Below, piece after piece: positions 1 through 10,236 of a stretch of DNA of 64,000 nucleotides. Location: assembly GCF_018595675.2 (NCBI RefSeq), contig NZ_CP092333.1, forward strand, positions 954,001 to 1,018,000, in the 5' to 3' direction. The stretch's first letter is position 1. Each line of letters starts with the position of its first letter. A program made the position numbers and the translations under genes. This DNA comes from Flavihumibacter fluvii. GTDB taxonomy: Bacteria > Bacteroidota > Bacteroidia > Chitinophagales > Chitinophagaceae. The notes under the pieces were generated by a model. It did no database searches and was not told the DNA's origin. It saw only the letters and a program-made list of their open reading frames with translations.

Positions 1-2768
1 CAGCGACCCTGGTTTTGTGATTGGCCGATCAGGGTAATCTGGAAGGCTGCTGCCTTAGCGATTTCTTTACGGTAAGACAGGTTTCCTATCACACGGTGAC
101 GAAGGTCGTTGTCACTGAATGCAATATCCGGACGGTTGTTGCCATTAACCGATTTGTTATCTCTCCAGCTGCTGAAGGCAATTGAACCTGCACTGATATA
201 ATCACGGCTTCTGCCGTAATTATAAGCAATCATCCATCCAATCCCTTCATTGCGTATTGGTTTCTCCACTTTGAAAGTGGTCATGAACGATTCTCCCAGT
301 GGTCCGCTTTTCAATACAGTGGCATCTGTGATTTTGGCATTTAACCTGGATGCATTATTGAAGGCTGATCCGGATAATAATGACCCGGTAGAAGTATTGA
401 ATGTGTTGAATCTTGGGCGGTTATCCGGACCGCTGAAATTTCCTGTTGCAGGTTTAAGGTTGGCATTGTAATAGAATACATTGCTGATACTTTGAGAGAA
501 CAATATTTCTGCGGTAGCTACGATGTTAGCCCCGATTTTCTGGTCGATGGCCATGTTAGTGCGAAATACCTGCGGAAACCGGAAATTTTTTTCAGTGGTT
601 GCCAGGTTATAGGATGGTGCTGGCTGACCGGGATTTTCAATCACCGGAATATTTGCGGTTACATCCGGATTGAATGGATACTGACGGGTATTGTCTGTAC
701 TGATAGATCCACTTTGTACCCCGTTGTTGCCCACCTGGTTACTGATCCAAACGAAAGCCGGCCGACCTGCAAACAGGCCCATGCCACCGCGGATCTGGGT
801 GCGTTTATTTCCATCAATATCATAATTGAAACCAACACGTGGTGATATCATCAATTTGGCAGCAGGTAATTCTGAAGTGCTTAATTTGGTGGGTTGGCCA
901 TTTTCATCCACAAATCCAAATCCATCTACCTCGGTATTGGTAAAACCACTTCCTGTAAAAAATGGCACATCAAAACGAACACCATAGGTCAGGTTCAGTT
1001 TCTTATCGAAAGTGATTTCATCCTGGATATACAGGCCAATGTTTTTTGCCTTTGTAACAGCGTTCCATAATGCGGCATCTTCCAGGTTACTGTAACCCAG
1101 TGCGTACCTCCTTAGGTTGACTGGATTGGCGGTCATTTCAGGATTTGCGAGGAAGGCATTGGCTGATGCATAAAAACTATCCAGGTTATGGAATACATAC
1201 TGGCCATTTATATTTGGTGTAAACTGGTTGAAGAATTTGAAAGATTCAAAGTTCACGCCAACGGACAGAGTATGCCGGCCTGCATAATAATTCAGGTTGT
1301 CTGAAAACTGCCAGGTGTCTGTGTTCAGCACGTTGTTTGGTGTAAAGGGTTCAGAACCAAATGCGATATAGTTACGGTCTGCACCATCCAGGATATCAAC
1401 AGTTGGGAAGGGGCCGGCTTTTTGGTTGCGGTAATCGCGGTTGGCGGTATATCCGAAAATTAATTCGTTATTGAATTTTCTGCTGAAACGGCTGTTCAAA
1501 TGGAGGATACCGGAATAGATATCGTTGTTTATCACATAATTTGAATTTTCGAAAGCCATTCCAAACAGGTTGTCTCTTCTTCCGTTAAATCCACCTGAGC
1601 TGCTCATCGGCACATCACGCTTGGATTTCAGGAAATTACCACGTAAGCTGAGTTTATGTTTATCGTTAATGTTCCAATCGAATTTCAACAACCCTTTATC
1701 ACTTTGCGTGAGCATGGAATAATCCTGGTATGCACCCGGATTATAATCGAAATTATTAATCAGGTAGGTCGATAAGGCTTCCAGGTCTGATTCTTTTACC
1801 CGTGTAACATTACCACCGGTGCTTGTGCCATCGCTTGCAATAAAAGTGGTTCCCGGGTCGGTTCTTCTTTCCCCTTCATAGTTGGCAAAAAAGAACAATT
1901 TGTTTTTAATTATTGGTCCGCTGATGCTACCGCCAAATTGCTTCACATCAAAGGCTGTGGTGACTACATCCTGTTTACCATCTTTACCTGCCTTACGGCC
2001 AACTAATCCTTCATTCCTGGTATTGTAAAATCCACTACCGTGAATTGTATTGGTACCACTTCGGGTAACAGCGTTAATTGAGGCCCCTGTAAACCCGGCG
2101 TCCCTGAGGCTGTATGGAGAAATGTTCACCTGTACTTCCTCAATTGCATCAAGTGAAATTGGTGTTGAGTTGGTTTGGCTTCCCGGAAGCGCCTGCAAAC
2201 CAAAAGAGTTATTAAAGATAGATCCATCAATGGTCAGGTTGATGAAACGGTTATCCTGGCCTGCAAATGAAGTGCCATTTGACTGAGGGGTCAATTTGGT
2301 AAAATCAGTAATGCTGCGGTTAAGGGTAGGCATGTTGGCAAGGGCCCTGCGATTAATATTGGTTGAAGTCCCCTTCCTGTCCTTGGAGATCAGGCTGTTT
2401 TTGCGGGAAGCTGTAACCACGATCTCAGTAAGCGCCTCTTTTGATTCAATGAGGCTGACATTCACCCGGCTGGGTTCCCCTAACTGAACTGTTACATCAT
2501 CAATGGTTTGATTGGAATACCCAACATAGCTTACTATAACTTTATATGGTCCGCCAATTCGAAGCGAAGGCAGGTTAAAGCGGCCTTCAGAGGTGGTGAT
2601 CGTTTTATAGCGGGTACCGGATGGCTCATGGATTGCTTCGATGCTTGCGCCAGCAAGGCCTTTACCATCTGTTCCTGAAATTGTACCGATAATTGTTCCA
2701 CTGGTAACCTGCGCCAGCATAACTGCCGGAAGCATTACCAACATTAATAATTCTAGGATTCTTTTCAT
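1..2768 (-). CDS. Oar-like TonB-dependent receptor (C-terminus beyond window)
   Basis: Outer-membrane receptor, read from ATG at 2768 leftward with no stop before the edge, so about 922 residues are visible and the 3' end is missing. The protein starts with a 20-residue signal peptide ending MLAQ. A carboxypeptidase-regulatory-like domain follows (about residues 22-105, with TIIGTISGTDGKGLAGAS and a GYSNQTIDDV turn), then a TEIVVTASRK stretch and a plug domain, then a long beta-barrel rich in N, F and Y. The layout fits the Oar-like group, whose substrate is usually not predictable. All reading frames on the plus strand here are shadows of it. It stands alone, divergent from ribBA. I read the first third codon by codon and it is uninterrupted; the rest was read more quickly. 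Confidence 0.9.
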   Translation of the reverse strand, partial: MKRILELLMLVMLPAVMLAQVTSGTIIGTISGTDGKGLAGASIEAIHEPSGTRYKTITTSEGRFNLPSLRIGGPYKVIVSYVGYSNQTIDDVTVQLGEPSRVNVSLIESKEALTEIVVTASRKNSLISKDRKGTSTNINRRALANMPTLNRSITDFTKLTPQSNGTSFAGQDNRFINLTIDGSIFNNSFGLQALPGSQTNSTPISLDAIEEVQVNISPYSLRDAGFTGASINAVTRSGTNTIHGSGFYNTRNEGLVGRKAGKDGKQDVVTTAFDVKQFGGSISGPIIKNKLFFFANYEGERRTDPGTTFIASDGTSTGGNVTRVKESDLEALSTYLINNFDYNPGAYQDYSMLTQSDKGLLKFDWNINDKHKLSLRGNFLKSKRDVPMSSSGGFNGRRDNLFGMAFENSNYVINNDIYSGILHLNSRFSRKFNNELIFGYTANRDYRNQKAGPFPTVDILDGADRNYIAFGSEPFTPNNVLNTDTWQFSDNLNYYAGRHTLSVGVNFESFKFFNQFTPNINGQYVFHNLDSFYASANAFLANPEMTANPVNLRRYALGYSNLEDAALWNAVTKAKNIGLYIQDEITFDKKLNLTYGVRFDVPFFTGSGFTNTEVDGFGFVDENGQPTKLSTSELPAAKLMISPRVGFNYDIDGNKRTQIRGGMGLFAGRPAFVWISNQVGNNGVQSGSISTDNTRQYPFNPDVTANIPVIENPGQPAPSYNLATTEKNFRFPQVFRTNMAIDQKIGANIVATAEILFSQSISNVFYYNANLKPATGNFSGPDNRPRFNTFNTSTGSLLSGSAFNNASRLNAKITDATVLKSGPLGESFMTTFKVEKPIRNEGIGWMIAYNYGRSRDYISAGSIAFSSWRDNKSVNGNNRPDIAFSDNDLRHRVIGNLSYRKEIAKAAAFQITLIGQSQNQGR

Positions 2769-2946
2769 GTGTGTGTGTTTGCGCCGCAAAGGTGAAGATT
2801 TATTTTTACGCTTTTTTTGATGGAGATTAACAAATTGTAAGCAAAACAGGTATTCTGATAACCATAAAAGATATTTACCCAGTTGCCTTTGATGACAGTT
2901 TTTACCTACTTGGGTGGTCCTGCGAACATCAGGGGCTAATAATCGT

Positions 2947-2954
2947 TAGTTTTG
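2947..2954 (+). promoter_or_regulatory. Bacteroidota -7 box before ribBA
   Basis: TAGTTTTG matches the Bacteroidota sigma-ABfr -7 consensus TAnnTTTG exactly. No convincing TTTG box lies 19-21 bases upstream. Transcription would start at about 2958-2961, almost on the first ATG (2960), so either the mRNA is leaderless or the ATG at 2969 is used. No FMN riboswitch core is visible in the 190 bases upstream. Confidence 0.45.
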
Positions 2955-2959
2955 TATAA

Positions 2960-4183
2960 ATGAACGCTATGTTGGATAGTATTGAATCGGCATTAGAGGA
3001 TATCCGGGAAGGGAAAATGGTGATTGTAGTGGATGATGAAGACCGTGAAAATGAAGGCGATTTTGTGATCGCTGCCCGCCATGTAACATCGGAAGTAATC
3101 AATTTTATGAGTAAGGAAGGGCGTGGATTAATCTGCGCCACCCTTGTTGAAGACCGTTGTGATGAACTGCACCTTGAAATGATGGTAAACAGTAATACTG
3201 CCCTTCATGAGACAGCTTTTACGGTGTCTGTTGATTTGCTAGGACATGGTTGTACTACGGGTATATCTGCTCAGGACCGGGCTAAAACAGTAAAGGCACT
3301 GATCGATCCGGCTACCCGGCCAGATGATTTAGGAAGGCCAGGCCATATTTTCCCGCTAAGGGCTAAAAAAGGCGGGGTATTGCGCAGAGCTGGCCATACG
3401 GAAGCATCCATAGATCTTGCACGGCTGGCAGGATTGGAGCCTGCTGGCGTTTTGGTGGAAATCCTGAATGAGGACGGTACCATGGCCAGGTTACCACAGC
3501 TGGAAGACCTGTCAAAAAAGTATGGCATGAAGCTAATCTCGATCAAAGACCTTATCGAATATCGCCTGAAGCGGGATTCCCTGATAGATGAAGTGGTTCG
3601 GGTGGATATGCCAACAAAATATGGTCATTTTAAAATGGTGGCTTTCAAAGAGAAACATACTCAAAATGAACATATGGCCTTGATCAAAGGTGAATGGGAG
3701 AAAGATGAACCCGTTTTGGTGCGTGTACACTCTTCCTGCTTTACCGGGGATATCCTGGCTTCCCTTCGATGCGATTGCGGAGAACAATTACACAAGGCTC
3801 TTCAGATGGTAGAGGATGCCGGTAAAGGTGTTGTGCTATATATGAACCAGGAAGGCCGCGGCATTGGTCTGATGAATAAATTAAGGGCATACAAATTACA
3901 GGAGGAAGGCATGGATACAGTTGAAGCCAATCTGCACCTGGGTTTCCCTATGGATAAGCGGGACTATGGCGTTGGTGCACAGATCTTACGTCACCTCAAT
4001 GTGTCTAAAATCAGGCTGATCAGTAATAACCCTAAAAAACGCGCCGGACTGGTGGGATATGGTTTGGAAATTATTGAATCTGTTCCCATCAAGATCAAAT
4101 CAAATCCGCATAACGAGAAATACCTAAAGACGAAGAGAGATAAACTGGGACATAAAATTATGGAAGGGGATGGGGATCAATAA
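2960..4183 (+). CDS. ribBA: Bifunctional DHBP synthase / GTP cyclohydrolase II
   Basis: Supplies both precursors of riboflavin. The N-terminal RibB half (about residues 1-205) makes 3,4-dihydroxy-2-butanone 4-phosphate from ribulose 5-phosphate, shown by [26 protein letters not shown] and the [14 protein letters not shown] signature. The C-terminal RibA half (about 210-400) opens [21 protein letters not shown] carries the zinc cysteines, and [15 protein letters not shown] is the RibA hallmark. The 407-residue length is normal for RibBA. The family usually begins at MLDSIE, so the ATG at 2969 is a credible alternative start. It converges with the TamB-like gene 10 bases downstream. No other rib genes are in the window. 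Confidence 0.97.
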   Translation: MNAMLDSIESALEDIREGKMVIVVDDEDRENEGDFVIAARHVTSEVINFMSKEGRGLICATLVEDRCDELHLEMMVNSNTALHETAFTVSVDLLGHGCTTGISAQDRAKTVKALIDPATRPDDLGRPGHIFPLRAKKGGVLRRAGHTEASIDLARLAGLEPAGVLVEILNEDGTMARLPQLEDLSKKYGMKLISIKDLIEYRLKRDSLIDEVVRVDMPTKYGHFKMVAFKEKHTQNEHMALIKGEWEKDEPVLVRVHSSCFTGDILASLRCDCGEQLHKALQMVEDAGKGVVLYMNQEGRGIGLMNKLRAYKLQEEGMDTVEANLHLGFPMDKRDYGVGAQILRHLNVSKIRLISNNPKKRAGLVGYGLEIIESVPIKIKSNPHNEKYLKTKRDKLGHKIMEGDGDQ

Positions 4184-4192
4184 GCATTATTG

Positions 4193-7100
4193 CTAATCCT
4201 GCAAAGTAGTATCCACAGCCTCCAGGGGAATCAGCTGTTTTTTCTTTTTCTTTTTACCCAGTTCATTGATTCGGTCGAATTCCTTTCTGTAGGATAAGCT
4301 GACGCCTGAACGTTGCAAGGCATTCTGCGCAATATAACTCCAGTTGTTCCGGTAAAAGAAGGTGATCCTGAATTTACCGTCGGGGGTTAATTTGTATTCA
4401 GCAGTTACATCCGGCAGGAATTGAAATGTTGACGCCTGTTGTGCACCAATACCAAAATCAATGGCACTGCCCACAACAAAGGAAAGTCGTTCATTCAGGA
4501 AACTTTTACCAACACTTAAATTAATATTTGTACGGTCTGGCAGGGTGATCTGTGAATTACTTTGACCGGTAATATTGGTGCCACTGTATAATGATGCGCT
4601 AAGGTTTACTTTCAGGCTTTTATCATTAAAAACATTTTGTAATAATTTCGAAAATTCATTCGTCAGTACACTGGATAAAAATCCTGAGATACTACTTACT
4701 ACAAGGCTTTCAAAGGCAGCATTAGCAAAGGCTCCGGAATTATTAGATACACTTCCTGCGGCAGTAAGTGGTCCAAATGTATTGAAGAGGATCAGGTAAG
4801 ATACCTGCTTGTTCAATTCATTTTCATCGCGCTGGATTAAAGAGATCAGCGTTTGTGCATTTGCATTATTTTTGATGGCACTGTTGTCGGGTAGTTCAAT
4901 CTGGAATTTGATTTTGGGTTCTGTCAGCCTGTCTGTAATATTTGCAATAACATTCACTTTTCCCCGGTATTGCCGCACATTATTGTCCTGTATACCTTCA
5001 AATCCGCCGCTGCTTAACAGGTCACTGAACCGAACATTTTCAGCTTCATACAAAGCATCGATTTTAAGGGCAGCTTCGTAGGGGTCTCCATTCCAGGAAA
5101 TTGAATTCCCCCGGTCAGGCATGAGTTTGAACGTTTTTTTCCAGGCCTGGAAATTGAAATTATAGTAGCCGCTTTCAATTTCATAGCGACCGTTCATGGT
5201 AAAGTTTTCCTTTGTACCTGTGCGCATTTTCAGGTTGCCATTTCCCCTGGCCTGAATAATATCGCCGGTTAGCTCATCAATAATCATGTATACTGTGGCC
5301 TTGTTATTAGCGTTGATGTCTAAAGTTATAGACAGATTGCTTTCTTTATTGTAAAGTCGGTAATCCTCCATCTCCTTTCCATACTCTTTCCAGACAATAA
5401 AGTCTGCATCTGCGCTTTCCCTGCCTGAACCGGTCGCGATATATATTTTACTGCTATCGGTAGGTTCACCGCTGATATCCATAGTCATGTCATATCCTGG
5501 CCCGGTGAAATTCATGTTTGCCTTGCCAATCACACTGCCATAAAACAATTTGTTATCAACAGCGGTAGTATTTAATAGCAATAACTGATTAGTAGTTACC
5601 CTGAAATCAAAGGACATATCTTTGAAATTATTGTGGTAAAGTTTCCCATCGGTCAGTTCACCTTTATTACCCAGCGTATCCACGAACTGAAACTTACCAA
5701 AATCAATCAGGCCATCTGAGAATTTAACCTGGGCGGCGGGTATTTTATAATAAACTTTGGTATAGTCAACCAGTAAACCACCTTCCGACAAACTCACATC
5801 GCCCAGGTATTTAAGGTTGTTTGCCCTTCCTTTTATGCGTAGGTTGCCGGTTGCCTTGCCTTCCACCTTACTGAAAATACCAGTTAGGTATTGTTGCAGG
5901 ATATCAATTTTGGTTTGGTTGAACGTTGTATTTATATCTATTTCATCTGAAAGGCTGTCTTTGGTATTGACCAACCCGGCCAGGTTAAAATTATAACCTT
6001 CGTTTGCCGAGATTGTTTTGAAGGTGACCTTCCCTGATTTTTGCGTATAAGTGGTTGACAGGTCAAGCATGCCTATTGAATCATTGTCGAGCCTGAATTG
6101 TTCCGCCCTGGCAGTTGCATCTACCTGTAAATTGCCAAACGGGTCAATAACTTCAATAGATCCGGTCAGTAATCCTTCTATTCGGTTACTTTTTACAAAG
6201 AAAGGCGTGAAGTCGCCAATATTTATTTTCTGCAGGTCTATTTTCAAGTCATTCCCTTTTCCGATCGAAGACGGGGATGAGCTGATGAGGATTTCCTGGT
6301 TGCCGCTGTAGATCCGCACTCCATCTGTGGTAACGAGTTCGCGGCTGAGTATGAGTTCGCCGCCTTTGTCGATGGTCCATTCTTTGTTATTAATATCAAA
6401 ACTGGACGGGTTAAACATGACCCTTACCCCGTTTTTCAGGGTTTGCACCTGTCCCGAAATATTAGCTTTGTTCAGGGTTTGGTTAGCACTGGTCTGTATA
6501 TTCACCTGCGACATATCGTTGCTTGCAGATACCGATAACTGCGTGCCAGGAAAATGAAGGCTGTCATTTACAAAAACATCTCCGATGGTTGTCGCGACAG
6601 ATAAGGAATCATAGGTTCCGCGACCCTGGAATTTCACATCATAAAAACCAATTTTTTTATAACCGAACTGGGGTACTTCAGCGTCAAGGTCAAATACGTT
6701 TTCCCTGGTATTTACTCTTCCATTGATGGTAGAATAGTTAAATCCCTTCAGGTTTTTGTCCAGCAGGTCAAGATAGTCATCTACTTTCCTGGTGGTGATA
6801 AAAAAACTGAAGTTATTGCTGACTTTCTTTTTTGATGCAGCAATATAACTGGGGTAATACCTGTTCAGGAAAGTCTGGAAGGCATCGGGTAATGAACTAA
6901 TATTAAATTCCCCGGCCAGAACGCCTTCAAATTCATTACTTTTTACCGTGATTGTTTTATTACCATTACTCTGCAAGGATGATTCCACATATAAAGAATC
7001 AAATGAAATCCTTTGGCCATTTTTAAATACAGATGCATCAGACACCCTGGCTTCCCCAATGAAGTTATCGAAATTATTTCCGACAAAATTCACATTGAAA

Positions 7101-8935
7101 ATCCCATTGAAATCCACCTCATCTTTGGAGAAATTCAGGTTATGCAGGTTGGCATTATTGATAAGGGCATTAAAATCAAATTTTGGTACTTTTCCGGAAA
7201 GGTCTACCAGGCCTTTTAAAGTGGCTTCAAGGTGTTCATCGTTAATGGCGATATTACCATTGAATAGCCTTTTGGCCAGCTGGCCATCTACAGCGATATC
7301 GCTATACTTGTAATTATTGTATTCAATAAAAGGCAAAATACCTTTTAATGAAGCATCAAGTGTAGTAAGCGTAAAACCTTTGCCCTGGATATCACCTTCA
7401 AAAGCAAGGCTGCCAAGGGAAGATGTATTGACCAGCCTGCCAAGGTTAAAGCCTTCCGTACGTATAGTTCCTTTATATAAGGGTATACCTTTTTCAGGAA
7501 TTTTCATGTTCACATCGGTGCGGATCTTACCCAATGCTGTTTCAATTGTACCATATGTGACAAAGTCGCGGAAGAAGCCAGTGAAGTTTCCGTTAAAACG
7601 CAGGTATTCCAGCTGTTCCAGGCGTGGCTCAGTAATGTTACGCAGTTGGGGAATAATTTTTACAAGTTCCGCATAGGTGGTTTTAAAATCCTTTGCTGTG
7701 AAATCGAGATAGGCCTTATCAATATCCGGCAATCCGTTCAGGGTGAACTCCCCGATTAGTGTGGTATTGTTACCGGCCCGGACGTTCAGGTTTTTGCCGG
7801 TCATTTCATTTACCGTTCCGGTTACTTTCCCTGTGATGGATATGCGCTTATCCCATTCTTTCAGCTCTGGGGCAAAAAAGGCAATATCATCACTATGGAT
7901 CACTGCATCTGTAAAGACACCGTCCATGCGCACCTTTTCAATGAATTCACTCATGTGATCAAAAGTGCTGTACCGCATAGCGAAATAATTCTTCAGGTGG
8001 CTTTTTTCGGTAAGAAGGTCCAGGTTAACGAACTCCATTGCCTCCGGGTAGAAGCGGATATTCGAAGTCATTTTTTTTACTTCAAATCCGCTGCGTTCAC
8101 GGGTGGAGAGCCGGGCTACCGCACTGATAGTATCCTGTTGTAACTTTACCTTGGTAAAGTGACCGTTGATAGCGCTGAATTGGAAATGTGCACCATCAAA
8201 ATAATAATAAGGCTTTCGGTCTGTTTTTACATCGTTCCGGAACGCCCCGTTTTTTATTGTCAGGTCGTTTATGGCGAAGGTCCATTTACCAGCATTCCAG
8301 CGGAGGTGGTCTTTATCATTTTTCGGTATTGGCCCTCCGTTCCGCCTGCTTAATGGGGGTCTTTTCCCGTCGTAATTGTAGATGGAAAATACCGGCTGGT
8401 CAAGTTCCATACTATTGATGCGGATTGTTTTGTCCGCCAGGTTGAATTCATCTGTTTCGAGGTGTAGGTTGGCCAGTGCCAGTCCGAGGTTTTCTCCCCG
8501 CCATTCATCATGTTGCATCACCCTGATATTTTTCAGGTCAATGGTTTTGATGGTCAGGTTAATGGGCTGACTTTTTTGGGTGGGTGCGGGTGCGGAAAAA
8601 TAATCAATGAGGAATTGGTAATTCCATATAGAATCCACCCTGTGGGCATAGATGATGGTATTGTCCAGCCCGATATGAGATAATTCAATTTTATCCTTAA
8701 AGAAAAACCAGTCAGTGAAGTTTACCGTTAAAGCCCCTGTGTACAGAAGGGTGTCTTTGTTATGGTCCCTTACGAGAGTGCCCTGAAGCTCTAGCCGGTT
8801 AAAAAATTTCAGGTCAATACCTGTCACCTTCACTTCAGTATTCAGTGCCTTGGACAGTGTGTTGGCTGCCTTTCTCACCAGGTAATTTTGAACTACAGAT
8901 GTTTGCAATAACAGGTAAATAAAAACCACCAGCAA
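4193..8935 (-). CDS. TamB-like translocation/assembly protein (DUF490)
   Basis: A 1580-residue AsmA/TamB-superfamily protein, expected to span the periplasm as a long beta-groove linking inner and outer membranes in lipid transport or outer-membrane assembly. An N-terminal hydrophobic anchor is followed by LQTSVVQNYLVRKAA, typical of the family. A long repetitive beta-rich body follows, then the conserved DUF490 end (roughly residues 1180-1540), including MNGRYEIESGYYNFN and a barrel-like C-terminus. The start is uncertain. The first usual start codon is TTG at 8935, which cuts the anchor short, while the frame stays open to 8995 and encodes ILKKTHVIITDILDILLLL without ATG, GTG or TTG. No Omp85/TamA partner gene is adjacent. 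Confidence 0.88.
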   Translation of the reverse strand: MLVVFIYLLLQTSVVQNYLVRKAANTLSKALNTEVKVTGIDLKFFNRLELQGTLVRDHNKDTLLYTGALTVNFTDWFFFKDKIELSHIGLDNTIIYAHRVDSIWNYQFLIDYFSAPAPTQKSQPINLTIKTIDLKNIRVMQHDEWRGENLGLALANLHLETDEFNLADKTIRINSMELDQPVFSIYNYDGKRPPLSRRNGGPIPKNDKDHLRWNAGKWTFAINDLTIKNGAFRNDVKTDRKPYYYFDGAHFQFSAINGHFTKVKLQQDTISAVARLSTRERSGFEVKKMTSNIRFYPEAMEFVNLDLLTEKSHLKNYFAMRYSTFDHMSEFIEKVRMDGVFTDAVIHSDDIAFFAPELKEWDKRISITGKVTGTVNEMTGKNLNVRAGNNTTLIGEFTLNGLPDIDKAYLDFTAKDFKTTYAELVKIIPQLRNITEPRLEQLEYLRFNGNFTGFFRDFVTYGTIETALGKIRTDVNMKIPEKGIPLYKGTIRTEGFNLGRLVNTSSLGSLAFEGDIQGKGFTLTTLDASLKGILPFIEYNNYKYSDIAVDGQLAKRLFNGNIAINDEHLEATLKGLVDLSGKVPKFDFNALINNANLHNLNFSKDEVDFNGIFNVNFVGNNFDNFIGEARVSDASVFKNGQRISFDSLYVESSLQSNGNKTITVKSNEFEGVLAGEFNISSLPDAFQTFLNRYYPSYIAASKKKVSNNFSFFITTRKVDDYLDLLDKNLKGFNYSTINGRVNTRENVFDLDAEVPQFGYKKIGFYDVKFQGRGTYDSLSVATTIGDVFVNDSLHFPGTQLSVSASNDMSQVNIQTSANQTLNKANISGQVQTLKNGVRVMFNPSSFDINNKEWTIDKGGELILSRELVTTDGVRIYSGNQEILISSSPSSIGKGNDLKIDLQKINIGDFTPFFVKSNRIEGLLTGSIEVIDPFGNLQVDATARAEQFRLDNDSIGMLDLSTTYTQKSGKVTFKTISANEGYNFNLAGLVNTKDSLSDEIDINTTFNQTKIDILQQYLTGIFSKVEGKATGNLRIKGRANNLKYLGDVSLSEGGLLVDYTKVYYKIPAAQVKFSDGLIDFGKFQFVDTLGNKGELTDGKLYHNNFKDMSFDFRVTTNQLLLLNTTAVDNKLFYGSVIGKANMNFTGPGYDMTMDISGEPTDSSKIYIATGSGRESADADFIVWKEYGKEMEDYRLYNKESNLSITLDINANNKATVYMIIDELTGDIIQARGNGNLKMRTGTKENFTMNGRYEIESGYYNFNFQAWKKTFKLMPDRGNSISWNGDPYEAALKIDALYEAENVRFSDLLSSGGFEGIQDNNVRQYRGKVNVIANITDRLTEPKIKFQIELPDNSAIKNNANAQTLISLIQRDENELNKQVSYLILFNTFGPLTAAGSVSNNSGAFANAAFESLVVSSISGFLSSVLTNEFSKLLQNVFNDKSLKVNLSASLYSGTNITGQSNSQITLPDRTNINLSVGKSFLNERLSFVVGSAIDFGIGAQQASTFQFLPDVTAEYKLTPDGKFRITFFYRNNWSYIAQNALQRSGVSLSYRKEFDRINELGKKKKKKQLIPLEAVDTTLQD

Positions 8936-9138
8936 AAGCAGGATATCCAGAATGTCAGTGATTATGACGTGTGTTTTTTTCAGGATCCGGGTGATTTAGG
9001 GATAAAAATAAATATTCGCAGCTAGTGTCCCTGATTATTCTATAAACTAACGAAAATACACGTTGGTATTGGTATAAATACGGCAATAATACCGCTTTTA
9101 ACAAGGTATTTGCAGGGATAGGTAAGGAGAATAAATGC

Positions 9139-9957
9139 TCAAAGAGCCTTTCGCAGCCTGACCAGGTCAATGAGTAATTTTTCCAGCAAGTCAAGTTGAA
9201 GCATATTGGCACCATCACTTTTAGCAACGGCAGGATTAGGGTGGGTTTCTATAAAAAGGCCATCAGCGCCCGCAGCCAATGCTGCTTTCGCGATGGTGCC
9301 AATTAATTGTGGGTTTCCGCCCGTTATGCCTGAGGTCTGGTTGGGTTGTTGCAGGCTATGGGTTACATCCATTACAACAGGGGTGCCATGTTCTTTCATC
9401 CAGGGGATATTGCGGAAATCAACCACCAGGTCCTGGTACCCGAATGTTGTACCTCTTTCGGTTAATATGATTTTATCGTTACCTGCCTGCCTGATTTTCT
9501 CAACTGCAAATTTCATGGCCTGCCCGCTGAGGAATTGACCTTTTTTTACATTGATGACTTTGCCAGTCTCGGCAGCGGCTACCAGTAAGTCCGTCTGCCT
9601 GCACAAAAAAGCCGGGATTTGCAGTACATCAGTATAGACTGCTGCAGGTGCCGCTTCATCATGAGCATGAATATCAGTAATGGTTGGCAATTGAAACGCT
9701 TCACCGGTTTTTTTCAGCAGGCTTAGTCCCAGGTGATCACCCAATCCGGTAAAAGAACTCGCACTGGTTCGGTTAGCTTTACGGTAGGAAGATTTGAAAA
9801 TATAGGGGATCCCCAGCCTTTTACATATGCCACTCACTTTTTCAGCCACTTCCAACAACAATTCCTCACTTTCAATAACACATGGTCCTGCAATAAGGAA
9901 GAAATTTTTTTCGTCGTATGATTGACCCTTGAACAGGTCTCTTAAAAATTGTTCCAT
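9139..9957 (-). CDS. kdsA: 3-deoxy-8-phosphooctulonate synthase
   Basis: Condenses arabinose 5-phosphate with phosphoenolpyruvate to Kdo 8-phosphate, the committed cytosolic step to the Kdo of LPS. Family signatures are AGPCVIES near the N-terminus, FKSSYRKANRTS, LPTITDIH, LQIPAFLCRQTDLL, VNVKKGQFLS and GGNPQLIG. The ATG at 9957 (MEQFLRDLF) gives 272 residues, the usual length; an in-frame codon 33 bases upstream would add an unconserved leader. The gene shows the organism makes LPS. It lies upstream of the TamB-like gene on the same strand with about 200 bases between. Confidence 0.96.
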   Translation of the reverse strand: MEQFLRDLFKGQSYDEKNFFLIAGPCVIESEELLLEVAEKVSGICKRLGIPYIFKSSYRKANRTSASSFTGLGDHLGLSLLKKTGEAFQLPTITDIHAHDEAAPAAVYTDVLQIPAFLCRQTDLLVAAAETGKVINVKKGQFLSGQAMKFAVEKIRQAGNDKIILTERGTTFGYQDLVVDFRNIPWMKEHGTPVVMDVTHSLQQPNQTSGITGGNPQLIGTIAKAALAAGADGLFIETHPNPAVAKSDGANMLQLDLLEKLLIDLVRLRKAL

Positions 9958-10186
9958 TGAGCGAAGGTAAGCGATTGGTGAGAATAGCATGTTATTGGGA
10001 CCGGAACAGGCAGGTGTAGCCAGTAAGCAATGGGATGTGGTTGTTTTATTTTAACATAACTCTTTGATTATAATAGGTGTATTAATGTAATTTGTCCGAT
10101 TTGCTTAGGGTTTCCATGCCTCGTCCTAAAAGAGCAATACGGGTTAAAGAATAAGTACTGGAACAAATTTACTCCGGGTTTCCAAC

Positions 10187-10217
10187 TTTCGATTCCCGAA
10201 TAACTTTTATAGGTTTG
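10187..10217 (+). promoter_or_regulatory. Probable promoter of threonine dehydrogenase gene
   Basis: TAGGTTTG at 10210-10217 matches the TAnnTTTG -7 consensus exactly. TTTC at 10187-10190 is one base off the TTTG -33 element, with a 19-base spacer. The ATG at 10237 lies 19 bases past the box, a comfortable leader. Confidence 0.5.
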
Positions 10218-10236
10218 CATCCGAAATTGACCTGCT

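Noticed and set aside
250-2487. Several plus-strand frames over the left edge
   Set aside because: They are shadows of the minus-strand TonB receptor, whose frame stays open throughout.
2769-2959. FMN riboswitch before ribBA
   Set aside because: I looked for the conserved AGGG/GCAGGG core and its paired elements and found none; only a -7 box is supported.
6948-7313. A 121-residue plus-strand frame within the TamB-like gene
   Set aside because: It is antisense to a clearly coding region with no start signal or domain.
8955-9227. A 90-residue minus-strand frame upstream of the TamB-like gene
   Set aside because: It overlaps the kdsA end in another frame and has no domain character.
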